Origin: Candidatus Altimarinota bacterium
Lineage (GTDB): Bacteria; Patescibacteriota; Gracilibacteria; Absconditabacterales; Absconditicoccaceae
NCBI GenBank assembly: GCA_027046965.1
Contig: JALTWR010000026.1
Span: 1 to 35,935, forward strand
Direction of reading: 5' to 3'
DNA: 35,935 nt
Shown here: positions 1 through 11,383 of the stretch, piece by piece
Layout of the letters: the number at the start of each line of letters is the position of its first letter
Position numbering within the stretch: position 1 is the first letter of the stretch
Position numbers and translations under genes: made by a program
Notes under the pieces: model-generated
The model's input: the letters and a program-made list of their open reading frames with translations, nothing else
The model's database searches: none
What the model was told of the DNA's origin: nothing

Positions 1-2
1 TT

Positions 3-590
3 CCACATAATACTCATTGATTTAATCCTATAGACCAAAATAATAATTCTGAAAAAATATGGGATATATTAAAAAACTATATAGATTATTTAAATCCATT
101 TGCTATGATTTTACATCCTGAAGCAGAGTGAAATTTTGAAATTTTAAGACAAAGGTTAAATTATTTTAATGATAAAAGAATCTTAATAGAAAATATGCCT
201 TATAAGTCATGTGTGTATAATAATTATAAGTTTTGGTGATATTCTATTGAACAGTTGAAACAAGTTATAGAATTGTGATATAAAATATGTTTTGATTTTG
301 CAAAAGCTAAATCAGCAGCTAATTCTAAACAAACGAATATTATTGATTACTGGAATGAAATGATAGACCATTTGAATCCAAATTATTTTCATATATCTTG
401 ATTTTTAGATAATACAGAGTGTGATGAACACTTTGATTTACGGGAAGTAGATAAAAAATTAATTAAAAAAATGAAAGAAATAATATTAAATCTGTGAAAA
501 CAAAAAGATATTTTTATAGTTTTTGAATGTAGAAAAAAAGAATGAGTAATAAATGATATTAGAAATCTAAAGTATTTCAAAGCAATTTAG
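3..590 (+). CDS. TIM-barrel AP-endonuclease-2/sugar isomerase-like protein (5' partial)
   Basis: Runs in from the left edge and ends at TAG. About 195 residues are visible with TGA read as Gly; TGA interrupts the frame several times. The sequence has the look of xylose-isomerase-like TIM barrels (AP endonuclease family 2): a HPEAEGN segment, LIENMP, CFDFAKAKSA, YFHISGF and, near the C terminus, FIVFECR. These resemble the metal-binding Glu/Asp/His strands of that fold. The exact substrate (damaged DNA or a sugar phosphate) cannot be told, and the N terminus is missing. It converges on the minus-strand glycan operon, and the two 3' ends overlap by 32 nt. Confidence 0.7.
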
Positions 591-1959
591 ATATTTCAAA
601 CCCGAAATTATATAAAGAGTTGCTTTTAAAAAACGCTTCCTTGTCAAAATATTTACTACCAACAGGTCATTTAGCTAATATTGATTTTATTTCTTCTATA
701 TCTTTAACCTTATGGACAATACTTTGTTTTACCAAATCTTCAAGATACTCACTACATGGAAAATCAATTATCAAAGTAGTTAAACCATATCATAGCCCTT
801 CATATAAAGCAGTAGAACAAACCCCTAGCTGAAAATCACTTATAGAAAACAAATCATAAATATCTAATTCATCTCATATTATTTCTATATTATGTATTCA
901 TAACTTTTGTAAAATATTTATATACATTTCTTTCTTTTCTGATGGATGAATTTTGAATAGAAATTTATATTGATATAGACTCTTAGATATATCTATCACT
1001 TTTTTAAGCAGTTTATCCCCAAATATTGGTTGATTTATAACTAGAACATTATTTCTTCACAAGCCAACTTCTTTGGAAGAAAATTTCTTTAAAATCTCGA
1101 AATGAGGAAAACCCGTAGCGATAGCCTTAGTATTCTTTATGTTTATAAACTGATTCCAATAATTCCCCCATGTAAAAATATAGTCTGGATTATAATGTAA
1201 TCTCAAAGTTCTAGGTATATAATATCATCGATGATACTTTGTTATAACACCATGCTGAAGCTCTATGGTAATAATACCTTTATCCTTAGCAACTGAATAT
1301 AAAGCTTGGTTATATAATTGATTTTTATTAACAGACACTACCACCTTTAAATCAGTCTTTCTCAATAAAACAGAAAATATAGTTTTATAAAACAAAAATT
1401 TCTTAATTGCTTCTATCACTATTGGTTTAATATCAATTGATATATCAAATATATGATTTATTTTTTTGTTTATATACCAAATTAGTTCTTCTTCTTTTAT
1501 AGACAAAGAGATCAACCTAAATTTCTTTTGTATATTGGCTAATACAAATAGAGGATCTAATACTGCATCATAATTATGACCCAATATATAATGGTCTTCT
1601 AAGTATTGTATATCCCATACAGTTATATGAATGCTATCTTTTATATAATCAATTATATAATCTGTATATATATCCTTATATCCATTAGAAATACTTATTT
1701 TTCTAGGACTTTTTACAAATAATATTTTGCTATTAGGAATAACTCTAGGAGGTTTAACAAATCATCTTATAAAACCCTTTAAGATCCCTTTTCAAAACTT
1801 CTTGGTAGACTTGTTATCTATTATCTTAATATCTCTTAAAATTTTAGATATTATATTAAATCTAATCAATTCCCAAAAAAAAACTCATTGAATACTTTTA
1901 GCAAATAAATCTAGCTCCTGCTCTAGATTATAAATCTGTAAAATCTTAGTTTTTAGCAT
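559..1959 (-). CDS. Capsule/polysaccharide biosynthesis GT-B-like protein
   Basis: A 466-residue protein, last gene of the glycan operon. Its start ATG lies 14 nt after the stop of the upstream glycosyltransferase. Features seen: an IELQHGV segment near the middle, FTWGNYW, IATGFPH, then FKIHPSEKK and a C-terminal CSTALYEGLGYG-LTTLIIDFP block. This pattern (His-Gly, KxHP, S/T-x-x-EG) is that of GT-B-like capsule biosynthesis proteins related to KpsS/polysialyltransferase and CDP-glycerol transferases. The donor sugar is unknown. Several of the motif glycines are TGA. No signal peptide is evident, which fits a cytoplasmic enzyme building surface glycan. The 3' end overlaps the convergent TIM-barrel gene. 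Confidence 0.75.
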
Positions 1960-1973
1960 TAGATAAAAACTGA

Positions 1974-3086
1974 TTACATAAAAAACCTGTCATAAAAATT
2001 TAAAAGCTTTTTCTCTTCATTTTCTCGTGTATATTTATTCTTTATCCTTTTACAGTTATTAACAAATTCTTTATAGTTTTTATAAATATTTTCAATCGCT
2101 TTTACGGCTTCATTTATATTTCAATATTCTACAGCCAATCAAGCTCACTCATCCACAATAAATCTCTTAAAATATATGTTATTATTTGTTCCAAGAACAG
2201 GTTTACTAAAATGAATGTATTCAAATACTTTAATTTGTATTCAATAACGATTATTAAAGGAATTATCCAGAAAATTTAATCAAACATGAGATTTTTCAAT
2301 ATATTTTCAAACCTCCGTAAATGGGACCTTCCCTGGAATTTCTACAACTCCTTCTAAATTGTATTTTTTGACAAAGTTTGTTATTTCCTTAGCAAATTCA
2401 TCATTTTCAATAGGACCTAACAATATCAATTTTATATTATAAGTTCTATCTTTCAGCTCTTTGACCATTCTAAGATACTCCATAATTCATCTTCTTTTGC
2501 TAACTCAGCCCTGATACAAAAGAACGAAAGCATCAGCAACATATTTATCTTCACTATTTGACACCATAAATTTAGATATTGGGAAGTTATATACAACTTC
2601 AGTATTTTTAGATTTATAAAATTTTTCTTTCATTAAAGGAGTAACAACTGTAAATCAATTAAATAAAAATTTAGTTAAAGGTTTTAATATAAAAGTGTAT
2701 ATAAAATAAAATATTCTATGAGACTTAAGCAAAGTTTTATCGTTCCGCATTTTTTCATAATATTCATGCACATCAAAAATAATTTTACTATTCCACCTAA
2801 ATAACTTTATAAGAACAACTACAATATAACTATCTATATCATGAGCTACATAAATATCAGCTTTATTTTTTATGCCATACCATCGTGCTTTTAAAAGAAC
2901 AATTAATCTATTTCACTTGAGTCAAATATTTTTAATTCACTCGTCCTTCCATTCTCATTTTCTATCAGAAAAAACTCACCATATACATTCCACATCAAAT
3001 TGTTTTTTTAGAGAAATAGCTTGTTTATAAAAAATCCTACTGTCTCAATTTCTATGTCATAATCAAAATATCAATATTTTTTTCAT
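1974..3086 (-). CDS. Glycosyltransferase family 4 protein
   Basis: 370 residues. The N terminus MKKILIFGLGHRN with following D-S-R resembles GT4 enzymes. A Rossmann segment ADIYVAHDIDSYI and IIFDVHEYYE lies in the N-terminal half. The C-terminal half has the usual donor-binding pattern: LLYQGGVSKRRG, LILLGPIEND, VPFTEVGKYIE, and the E-x7-E-like KVFEYIHFSKPVLGT block. It probably transfers a nucleotide-activated sugar in surface glycan assembly; the substrate cannot be read from the sequence. The start ATG is 8 nt downstream of the wecB stop, so it is very likely in the same transcript. About a dozen Gly positions are TGA. Confidence 0.85.
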
Positions 3087-3094
3087 TGTAATAA

Positions 3095-4156
3095 TTATAC
3101 TAATATCTTACCAAATAAATCCTCTAATTTCTCTCCCTCTGCATAAAAATTTTTATATTCACCTCATCTATAATTTTCTATCACTTCTTTTGTATTATGT
3201 AATAATTTTCCATTTTCATCTAAAATAAGTTTATTTTTTCAAGTTTCAACAGTTTCTATCCATTCAGTAGTATTTCTTACAGTAAAAATATTTTTTCATA
3301 AAATATAAGCTTCTTTTTGTAATCAACCAGAATCAGTAATTACAGCATCAGAATTATCCATAAAGTACAAAGTTTCCAAATATCAAGTTGGCTGAATAGC
3401 TACGATATTCTCTCATAATTTTATATCAAAACTCTCTAACCTAGATTGAGTCCTTGGATGAACTGGAAACAAAACCTTTTTATCTAAAGAATTTAACAAA
3501 TTTATTATAGATTTTAGTTGTTCTTTATCATCCACATTTGAAGGTCTATGTAGAGTCAAAAAATAATATCATCCTCTCTCAAGTCAGTATTTTCTGAGTA
3601 AATCTAATTTTCTAGCTTTTTCTACAAAATGGCCTACTGTAAGATACATAGGATCTTGTACTCTAAAAACTCATTTTGTTATTCATTCATTTTTTAGATT
3701 TTCTATTGCTTGTTTTGTTGGTGCTAGCAGATATGTAGAAACATGATCTGTTAAAATTCTATTTATCTCTTCTGGCATTTTTTTGTCTCAGCTTCTGAGT
3801 CATGATTCTATATGGATTATTGGGATATGAAGTTTGGCTCCTACCAAAGCCCCTGCCAATGTAGAATTTGTATCTCCATAAACCAAAATAAAATCAGGTT
3901 TTTGATCTAAAACAATTTTCTCTATTTCTATCATCATTTTTCCGGTCATTCCACCATGATTTCATCAATGAATACTAAGATTATAATCCGGTTTTTCTAT
4001 TTCAAGTTGTTTAAAAAATATCTCGGACATATTTCCATCAAAATGTTGTCAAGTATGAATCACAATATTTTGTGCATATTTTTTAACTATTTTATCAACA
4101 GGTGCATGCTTTATAAATTGAGGTCTAGCTCAGATAATAGTTATTAGTTTTTTCAT
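3095..4156 (-). CDS. wecB: UDP-N-acetylglucosamine 2-epimerase (non-hydrolysing)
   Basis: 353 residues, close to the usual 360-380. Interconverts UDP-GlcNAc and UDP-ManNAc, giving ManNAc-type precursors for surface polysaccharide. Family hallmarks are visible in order: GARPQFIK (residues 9-16), HTGQHFD (34-40), YGDTNST, HIESGLRS, DHVS, LTLHRPSN-D, and TDSGGLQKEAY near residue 270. The start overlaps the 3' end of the upstream GT4 gene by 13 nt (translational coupling likely). The neighbouring glycosyltransferases support a capsule or glycan role. The symbol mnaA would be equally suitable. Confidence 0.93.
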
Positions 4157-5346
4157 AATTCTTTATTTACCACATTTAAAACATTATCTTTAAAACTTTC
4201 AAATGAAAAGTAATCTTTAACCAATTTTATACTATTTTTAGGATTATGATTAAATTTTTCTATATCCTCAACAAGTTTAATATTATATTTTGGATATACA
4301 ATTCAAGCTTGGTATTCTTCGATTTTATTTGCCAAATCTCATCTTAAAAAAGCTATTACTGGCTTTCAATACGCTAGATATTCAAGTGTTTTTGTAGGTA
4401 TAGCATCTTCAAACAATGGTGTATCATCTAATGAAGTAATACAAAAATCAGCTATTTGTATAAATTTGTATACTGTTTCTTTATTTTGAAATCATAAAAA
4501 ATGAATATTGTTTATATCATCTTTTTTGGCTATATTTTCTAATTCTTGTTTTGTTTCACCATCTCCTAACATATAAAATTCTCAATTTTTGTAATCTTTT
4601 GCTAAATTTAAAATATTTTCTAAACGCTGTGCCTTTGAATGATTTCAAGCATAAACAAATACTTTTTTATTCCCTGGTATATTATATTTGTTTTTAAAAT
4701 CTTCTAATTCTTTTTTTGAAAAGATCTTTAGATTACTTCAATCAAAAACATTATATTGTAAAACAACTTTATCATATCACATTTTTTCAATCTCCTTTTG
4801 AATTCACTTTGTAACAACAATAACTCTTTTTGCATTATCATATATTTTTCTTTCAAACCAAGAAAATATCTTGTAAGACAAGCTTTCTTTTTTCATAAGT
4901 CACAAAGCTACCACACTTTGCGGCCATAAATCTCTAATTTCTAAAATATAAGGTATTTTTCTAATTTTATTTAGCCATAATACTCAAATAGCTGAAAATA
5001 ATGGAGGAGAAGTTACTATGATTAAATCAGGCTTTGTGGCAAATAATCAGTAAATAAAACTTGATAACATAAAAGAAACATAATTTAAAGTTCTTTTAAA
5101 AAATCATTCATTTTTAGTTGGGAATTCATAAATTCTAACTATTTTTTCTCAATATGGTCAAGTTTCTTTTAAAAATAACTTTCATCTATATTTTTTAGGT
5201 TTTATTCAAGTAGGATAATTTGGCATTCAAGTAACTATGGTAATATCATAATTATCTTTTAATGCTTTCACATACTTTTCAATTCTATTTGCAGGAGCAT
5301 TTGAAACAGGCCAATAATATTGAGTATATATATGGATAGTTTTCAT
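4144..5346 (-). CDS. WbuB-like glycosyltransferase family 4 protein
   Basis: 400 residues, first gene of the minus-strand glycan operon. The N terminus (HIYTQYYWPVSNAPANR, then TGMPNYPTG) is typical of the GT4 WbuB/fucosamine-transferase-like subfamily, as are YILEIRDLWPQSVVALG and RVIVVTKG. The C-terminal domain has VFVYAGNHSKAQRL, FYMLGDG and the sugar-nucleotide site TPLFEDAIPTKTLEYLAYWKPV. It likely adds an amino sugar to a lipid-linked acceptor at the inner membrane face. That acceptor and donor are inferred from the subfamily, not seen. It is preceded by a plausible promoter at 5380-5407 and followed by an overlapping wecB. Confidence 0.85.
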
Positions 5347-5379
5347 TAAAAAATAGGTTTAATCTTAATTAACTTATTA

Positions 5380-5407
5380 ATAATAGTAGTTTCAATTACG
5401 TTTCCAA
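5380..5407 (-). promoter_or_regulatory. Promoter for the surface-glycan operon
   Basis: On the minus strand TTGGAA (5402-5407) and TATTAT (5380-5385) are separated by 16 nt. The -10 box lies about 33 nt before the start codon of the first glycosyltransferase. The spacing matches that of the stronger TTGAAA-N16-TATAAT sites elsewhere in the window. The match is moderate. Confidence 0.4.
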
Positions 5408-5427
5408 GATATTTTCCTGCTTTTAAT

Positions 5428-5456
5428 TTGCATAATTTAAAGCGTGTGCTTAAAAT
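5428..5456 (+). promoter_or_regulatory. Promoter for the HD-domain gene
   Basis: TTGCAT (5428-5433), a 17-nt spacer, then TAAAAT (5451-5456), about 39 nt before the start codon at 5496. It is arranged back to back with the glycan-operon promoter in the same 149-bp divergent intergenic region. Confidence 0.4.
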
Positions 5457-5495
5457 TAAGTTATAAAAACAACTTTAAAAATATCTATTTATATT

Positions 5496-6500
5496 ATGGA
5501 AAATGAAAAAAGTCTATCAAAATATCCCGTAGGAAAAGAAGAATTATTTAATCATACCCAGTCCACTAAAGCAGAACTCATTAAGCGATTGGACGCCAAC
5601 AATTTAACAATACAGCAAATTCTTAAAAGAATATATGAAACTGCTAAAAACTTAGCTGAAGAAGTTGAAAAAAAAGAACCTTGACACCCTTTTGGTGCGA
5701 AGAAAATGTTACATGAAATAGAACTGGAAGAACAAGTAAGTAACTTAGCAAGACTACTTAAATTAAATTCATATGAACTTTCTTTATTAAAAATAATTAT
5801 GCTTTCCCATGATTTGGGTAGATTTATAGAAGCATTGGAACATATAGAAAAATGAAAAAGGCCTACATCAAATCATGCAGAAATAAGTGTAGATATTTTA
5901 CAAAAAAATAATTTATTAGTCGGTTTACCTCAAAAGGATAAAAAAATTATATATTTTGCTGTTAAATGGCATGCTGCCAAACAACAACCTCCATCTAATT
6001 GTGAAAATGAACTTTCTAAAAATGAATGTAAATTAGCAATAAAATTAACACATATATTAAAAGATCTAGATAAAATAGAAATCATAGAAAACTTGGATAA
6101 ATATCTTTCTCCTCAGGGAATAAAAGCCCAAGTTTACTTACATTATCCTCATCCTGAAGAAATTATAAATGAAAATAGTGAGCCTATAATAAAAAAAATA
6201 CATCCAGAAGCTCTAAAAGATTTTGAACAATTTAATTTGATAGATAGAAAATTTATAACATTTTCTCATCCTACATATATTTTATTTCAACTAGCTTTAA
6301 TATTTGACATTAAAAATCCAGAGCTTTTAATTAGAGCTTTAGACTCTCCAGGCATTAAGGCTAGGCTTAAACGTTTAAAAAAATATATTCCTAAAGAGCA
6401 ATTTGAAAAAATTAAAACAACAATTCAAAACTTCATTAACAAGAAATTAGATAATACGACAGCATCAACACTTATAGAAAATCTGTTTAAGGATTTATAA
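5496..6500 (+). CDS. HD-domain protein (putative metal-dependent phosphohydrolase)
   Basis: 334 residues. An HD signature is visible: His73, then LSHDLGR with the His105-Asp106 pair, then NHAE (His127) and VKWHAAK, followed by an Asp-containing LKDLDKIEII segment. This is the H...HD...H...D spacing of the HD superfamily. The N-terminal 60 residues are helical and charged. The C-terminal third (FEQFNLIDRK onwards) is not recognised. The substrate (nucleotide, tRNA end, or signalling nucleotide) cannot be told. It stands alone, with its own candidate promoter, 69 nt ahead of ttcA. Two in-frame TGA codons sit at GHPFG and EKGKR. Confidence 0.75.
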
Positions 6501-6569
6501 TTTTCCACTTCCTTTTGATTTCCATTAAAATTTCACTACACTTTGCACGTTATTTTTGATACTAAGAAA

Positions 6570-7331
6570 ATGGCTCAAATAGTAGAAAGACTTAGAAAAA
6601 AGATAATAGCAGCTATTGATGATTTTGGGATGATTCAAAACTGAGATAAGGTAATCTTAGCAACTTCTGGAGGGAAGGATTCATTGACCCTACTACAACT
6701 TTTACATTGGCTTCAAAAAGACTACAGAGTTTGGGATTTTGAATTAAAAGCAGTATATGTAGTACCCCAAATCCCATGATACAAACATCACTGGCAAGAA
6801 CTTAAGCAATTTTTCCAACAACAAAAAATTGACTATCATATTTTGCATATGCAGGTCCCTGAAGGTTCTAAGCTCCATCAATGATTTGCCAAAAAAAGAG
6901 CCTGTCAACGATGTACATATGCTAGAAGAATTTCTCTTTTTAAATATGCTGAAAAACAGTGATTTAACAAAATAGCCTACTGACATCATATGGATGATAT
7001 GATAGATACTTTGTTTATGAATATCTATACTTGAACAAATCTTAAAATTATGCCTGCTGTCAATAAACTCAAAAGCGGAGATCTCACCATTATAAGACCC
7101 TTAGCATATATTAGAGAGGCTGAAATTGTTAAGTATCTATCTCACAAAAGATTCAAAGTATTTCCTTGCGGATGTCCTGTATTAAAATATGCCAACAGGT
7201 TGACTTTCCGCAGAGCCATTGATAAACTTGAAGAACAATTTCCCTGATTTGTAGAAAGGATGTTTCGGGCATATCAAAAAAGATTACCTGACGATTTAAT
7301 AGTTGATCTAAGTCAATGAAACAATCAATAA
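6570..7331 (+). CDS. ttcA: tRNA 2-thiocytidine biosynthesis protein TtcA-like
   Basis: 253 residues. A PP-loop ATPase that thiolates C32 of tRNA in the characterised family. The PP-loop SGGKDS is at residues 33-38. The pair Cys112-x2-Cys115 (CQRC), GHHMDDMIDT, and a third Cys block at residues 200-202 (CGC) match the Fe-S cluster ligands of TtcA. The related TtuA branch (2-thiouridine at position 54, a thermophile modification) is an alternative; TtuA normally has extra zinc-finger cysteines at both ends, and these are not seen. The 3' end overlaps the next gene by 16 nt, suggesting a tRNA/rRNA modification operon. Confidence 0.85.
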
Positions 7332-7996
7332 GACTTGATAAATATCTAGCAAATCTAGGGCTGATCCCTAGACGCCAGCTAAAAAAGCTTCTAAAGCAAT
7401 GAATAATACTAATAAATAATATACCTGCACGAAGCTGAGATCAAAAACTTTCTTTGTGAGATAAAATCCAAATATTGGGAGTAGGGGAGTTTGAGGTAAA
7501 AAAAGATATACACTTACTTTTTTACAAACCAAAAGGCTATGTAAGCACGGACGTAGATGAACCTAATTGCCCATCTTACAAAAACTTACTAGCAGACTAT
7601 CCATACGTAAATCTTGTGCATGCTGCGTGAAGACTAGATTGTGATGCTCATTGACTCTTGTTACTTAGCTCAGACGGAAATTTCATACATCAAATAATAT
7701 CCCCAAAATCCAAAGTTGAAAAAGAATATGAAGTAGAGCTAAAAGATCCCATAACACAACCTCAAATTGATAAATTACAAAAATGAGTTACTTTGGATGA
7801 CGGATATAAAACTTTACCAGCCCAAGTTAAACTTATTAATCCTCAAAAAATAAAATTAACTATTCATGAAGGCAAATACCATCAAGTAAAAAGAATGTTA
7901 GAAACTGTAGGCAATAAGGTCATAGACTTAAAAAGAATCAGAATTGGGCAATGGGAACTAGGAAATCTAAAACCTGGAGAGCGACAAGAAATTTAA
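7316..7996 (+). CDS. RsuA/RluB-family pseudouridine synthase
   Basis: 226 residues. An S4 RNA-binding domain lies at the N terminus (RLDKYLANLGLIPRR). The catalytic domain follows: YKPKGYVST, then GRLDCDAHGLLLLSSDG with catalytic Asp108, then KEYEVEL and GKYHQVKRML. This is the RsuA/RluB/RluE/RluF family, which isomerises uridines in rRNA. Which site it modifies is not deducible. Many Gly codons are TGA, including the one in the GRLD motif. The start overlaps the ttcA 3' end and the stop is 16 nt before rdgB. Confidence 0.88.
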
Positions 7997-8012
7997 ATTT
8001 TAAAAATAAAAT

Positions 8013-8591
8013 ATGAAATTATACTTTGCCACTGGAAATCAAAAAAAGTGTGATGAAGTAAAATCAAATATGCCAAATTGGATAGAGTTAAAATGTCAAA
8101 AAATAAATTTACCAGAAAAACAAACTCTAGATTTGGTAGAAATTTCATATCAAAAAGCTTTAGTGGCTTTTAATAAGCTTAAAAAACCGGTTATCGTTGA
8201 TGATACAGGATTTTATCTTGAGGCTTACAATAATTTTCCTTGACCTTTGGCAAAATATGTAATGGAGGGCATTGGTTACAAAGGATTCAAAAGACTTGTG
8301 GAATGAGTTTCACCAAAAGCAAAATTTGTAGCAGTGATAAGTTATATGGATTCCAACTTACTTGAACCGGTAAGCTTTATTTGAGAAATGCCTGGAGAGC
8401 TAGATTTTTCAGATATGGATAAAGAGATAGATCCCAAAGTAAAAAAATATTTCCCTTATAATCTAATATTTCGTCCTAGAGGCTCAAAAAAGCTATATCG
8501 AAGATTTGACGAGGAGCAAACTAAAGCAATTTCCCATAGAGCCAAAGCTATAAAAAAACTCTTAACTTGGCTTCACCAAAAGAAAGTTTAA
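8013..8591 (+). CDS. rdgB: Non-canonical purine NTP pyrophosphatase (RdgB/HAM1 family)
   Basis: 192 residues, normal family length. Hydrolyses ITP/XTP and similar damaged nucleotides to monophosphates, keeping them out of DNA. Motifs seen: ATGNQKK (6-12), PVIVDDTGFYLEAYNNFPG with Asp63-Asp64, and the C-terminal SHRAKA. The middle part (VISYMDSN, FIGEMPGEL, YNLIFRPRG) is somewhat divergent, resembling the branch seen in archaea and CPR. It closes the ttcA-rsuA-rdgB run and meets galU tail to tail with a 4-nt overlap. Confidence 0.85.
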
Positions 8592-9460
8592 AAACCAAGA
8601 TTCTTCAAAAATTCCTTTAACTCATGAGCAAGTCCATTTCATTCTTTAAGTCCAAAATGAATAGTAGCTTTGATATATCCTAGTTTACTTCAAGTATCAA
8701 ATCTTTTTCATTCTATTTCCAGTCCATAGATTTTTTTTCAATCTTGAAGCATCAAAGCAAAAGCATCTGCCAATCTAAATTCGTCATTTGGAGAATTTAT
8801 TTGAGCCCTTTTTAAATAATCAAATATCTCTGGAGTAACTATATATTTACCCACTATTCAATTTCTGGAAGTTGTTTGATCAGGAGAAGGCTTCTCCAAT
8901 ATATTTTGAGCTTTAATAAGTCTTCAATCTTTCTGTCCCTCTATAATTCAATAACTGGAGACTTCTTCATCTTTAACAGGAATAGTAGCAATCACAGGAG
9001 CTCCAGTTTCAAAAAAATTATCTGCTAGCTGTTGAGCTGCACTAGGTTCATTATCTATTATATCATCTCCAAACAATATTAAAAATGGCTCATTCCCCAA
9101 AAAATCTTTAGCTCTCAAAATAGCATCTCCATCTCATCTAGGATAAGGCTGCCTTATATAAACAATATTTGCTAGAGAATTTAATCTTTTAACCTTCTCA
9201 AGGGCTTGAGTTTTACCTCTTTGTTCAAGTAATATTTCAAGTTCAGGATTAGCATCAAAATGATCTTCAATAGCTCTTTTGTTTCTTCATGTAACTATAA
9301 CTATATCTTCAACTCATATATTTACAGCTTCTTCTACAAGATATTGCATTACAGGCTTATCTACTATAGGAAACATTTCTTTTGGTAAGGCTTTGGTAGC
9401 TGGCAAAAATCTAGTTCCAAAACCTGCAGCTGGAATAATAGCCTTCCTGATTTTTTTCAT
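8588..9460 (-). CDS. galU: UTP--glucose-1-phosphate uridylyltransferase
   Basis: 290 residues, normal for GalU. Makes UDP-glucose from UTP and glucose-1-phosphate for glycan synthesis. The nucleotide-binding signature [11 protein letters not shown] is at residues 13-23, followed by [57 protein letters not shown] and [12 protein letters not shown]. Gly in both FGNEPF-type and GVED-type positions is often TGA. It is transcribed from the divergent region at 9461-9568. The product would feed the glycan operon at the left end of the window. Confidence 0.93.
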
Positions 9461-9493
9461 TTTATTTCATATAGATAAACTATTACCAAACCA

Positions 9494-9537
9494 ACATTAT
9501 TACTTACATTTGAAATTTCAAGTCTAAAATCTATAAT
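9494..9537. promoter_or_regulatory. Divergent overlapping promoters sharing a -35 palindrome
   Basis: A perfect 12-bp palindrome TTGAAATTTCAA (9510-9521) supplies a TTGAAA -35 box to each strand. On the plus strand a 16-nt spacer leads to TATAAT (9532-9537). On the minus strand a 16-nt spacer leads to TAATGT (9494-9499). The sites face the membrane gene at 9569 and galU at 9460. The two polymerases could not bind together, which suggests mutually exclusive firing; that last point is inference. Confidence 0.55.
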
Positions 9538-9568
9538 CAATTGACCTTTAAAATAAAAAGATACTTAT

Positions 9569-10072
9569 ATGAGCTCCCAAGAAACAAAAAAAGCTATTAT
9601 CAGGCAATCAATACTGGCCTATATTATTCACTCTATCTCCAATGTATTATTATTTTTAGGATGAGGGACGCTAACGTATCTTGGATGGGTACGAATATTT
9701 TATGGAGATCTACAATTCCATGTAATTGAAGGTATAATACTGGGTATATACATATTTGGAGTAATGTTTTTTTGGTGGTATTTTCGGTACTTCACGTATC
9801 TCCTTATAACCTCTCATCGTATCGAAAAAAATTCTCCAACAATATATTTATGAGCCAAGAAGGAAATACTATGGTATCATGAAATTATCAAAATATGGTT
9901 TTTTTATCCTTCTTTCATAGCTAAGTTATTACATTATTGAACTATTGAAATCACCTCTTGAGATGAAGAAAAAAACAATATAAGATTTAAAAATGCCCCC
10001 GAACCTGACAAGATAGTTAAAAAACTAAGAAAAATCAAAACTGATTATCACAAAAAATGATACGATAAATAA
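9569..10072 (+). CDS. Two-helix membrane protein with bPH-like C-terminal region
   Basis: 167 residues. Two hydrophobic segments are seen, roughly residues 15-40 (IHSISNVLLFLGGG) and 55-75 (EGIILGIYIFGVMFFWWYF). They are followed by YLLITSHRIEKNSPT, which resembles the start of bacterial PH (YdbT/DUF304-like) domains, then KEILWYHEIIKIWF, LHYGTIEITSGDEE and a charged tail. The order (two transmembrane helices followed by a bPH fold) fits small PH-domain membrane proteins. Function is unknown. It stands alone with a strong promoter 30 nt upstream. Confidence 0.65.
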
Positions 10073-10429
<357 letters not shown>

Positions 10430-10453
10430 TTTACAACTTAATCAAATACACCA

Positions 10454-10873
10454 ATGTTAAATGATTTTAAAAAATTCTTGATCAAGGGGAATGCGGTGGA
10501 TATGGCCGTAGGTTTCATATTTGGTGCAGCATTTGCAACGGTGGTTAAGTCTTTTGTCAACAATATTGTTATGCCACCATTGGGTAAACTATTGGGGAAT
10601 GTAGATTTTAGCAATTTGTTTATAGCTCTTGATGGTAAAAAGTATGACTCTTTAAAGGCATTGGAAGAAGCAGGAGCGCCAGCTATTAAATATGGTATAT
10701 TTATCAATGACCTGATTTCATTTATAATACTAGGATTTGCTATTTTTATGATTGTCAAAATAATATCAAATATGCAGCAAAAAAAGGAAGAAGAAGCTGC
10801 TAAACAACCACCTCAACCTTCAGAAGATATATTGTTATTGAGAGAAATTAGAGACGCTTTAACAAAAAACTAA
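10454..10873 (+). CDS. mscL: Large-conductance mechanosensitive channel
   Basis: 139 residues. The N-terminal amphipathic helix and first transmembrane helix (FKKFLIKGNAVDMAVGFIFGAAF, then VVKSFVNNIVMPPLG) match MscL closely. A short periplasmic loop and the second helix (NDLISFIILGFAIFMIVK) follow, then a cytoplasmic helix LLLREIRDAL. It opens under membrane tension to release solutes in osmotic downshock. No TGA occurs in this gene; its glycines are all GGN. The next gene starts 3 nt after its stop. Confidence 0.95.
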   Translation: MLNDFKKFLIKGNAVDMAVGFIFGAAFATVVKSFVNNIVMPPLGKLLGNVDFSNLFIALDGKKYDSLKALEEAGAPAIKYGIFINDLISFIILGFAIFMIVKIISNMQQKKEEEAAKQPPQPSEDILLLREIRDALTKN

Positions 10874-10876
10874 AAA

Positions 10877-11383
10877 ATGAAAAAAAACTTTTGGGAAAAA
10901 GTGTTGGAATCCTTCTTACGAAATTCTAGGTTCCTAATACTTTTGCCAATCATATCTTTGGTTATGTTATTTTTTGCTATAGTAATTTTAACTGTTTTCA
11001 AAAGCTTTTTGATATTACAAAAGTTTGATATTAATAACATTTCATCTGCTTTCTTGGGAGATTTGATAAGCATTTTGGATATTATTTTGCTTGGGATCAT
11101 AATTTTGATATTTAGTTGGTGAATATATGAACTCTTTATAGATGAATTCCAAATCAAAAAACACCAAGGAAGCAAAGCTAAGTTGTTAATCATTCACAAT
11201 ATAGATGAACTAAAAGAAAAAGTCACAAAAGTGATAATTATAATGCTAATAGTATCTATTTTTAAGCAAATACTCTCGTTTGAAGCTACTAATACATTAG
11301 ACATTCTATATTTGGCTATTTCTACACTAACCTTAGCAATTGCAGCTGCAGCTATATCATTCAGACCTAAAAATGATGAATAA
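10877..11383 (+). CDS. UPF0114 (YqhA) family membrane protein
   Basis: 168 residues. The opening WEKVLESFLRNSRFLILLPIISLV is characteristic of UPF0114/YqhA proteins. Three to four hydrophobic segments are seen (about 15-45, 60-85, 115-135 and 142-160), with IYELFIDEFQ in the central loop. Function of the family is unknown. It sits between mscL (3 nt spacing) and the reverse gyrase helicase gene, whose start overlaps its 3' end by 11 nt. Confidence 0.85.

Noticed and set aside
1225-1584. Many genes appear as strings of short frames ending in TGA, as if pseudogenes
   Set aside because: Reading TGA as Gly restores full-length conserved proteins in every case; the breaks are not mutations.
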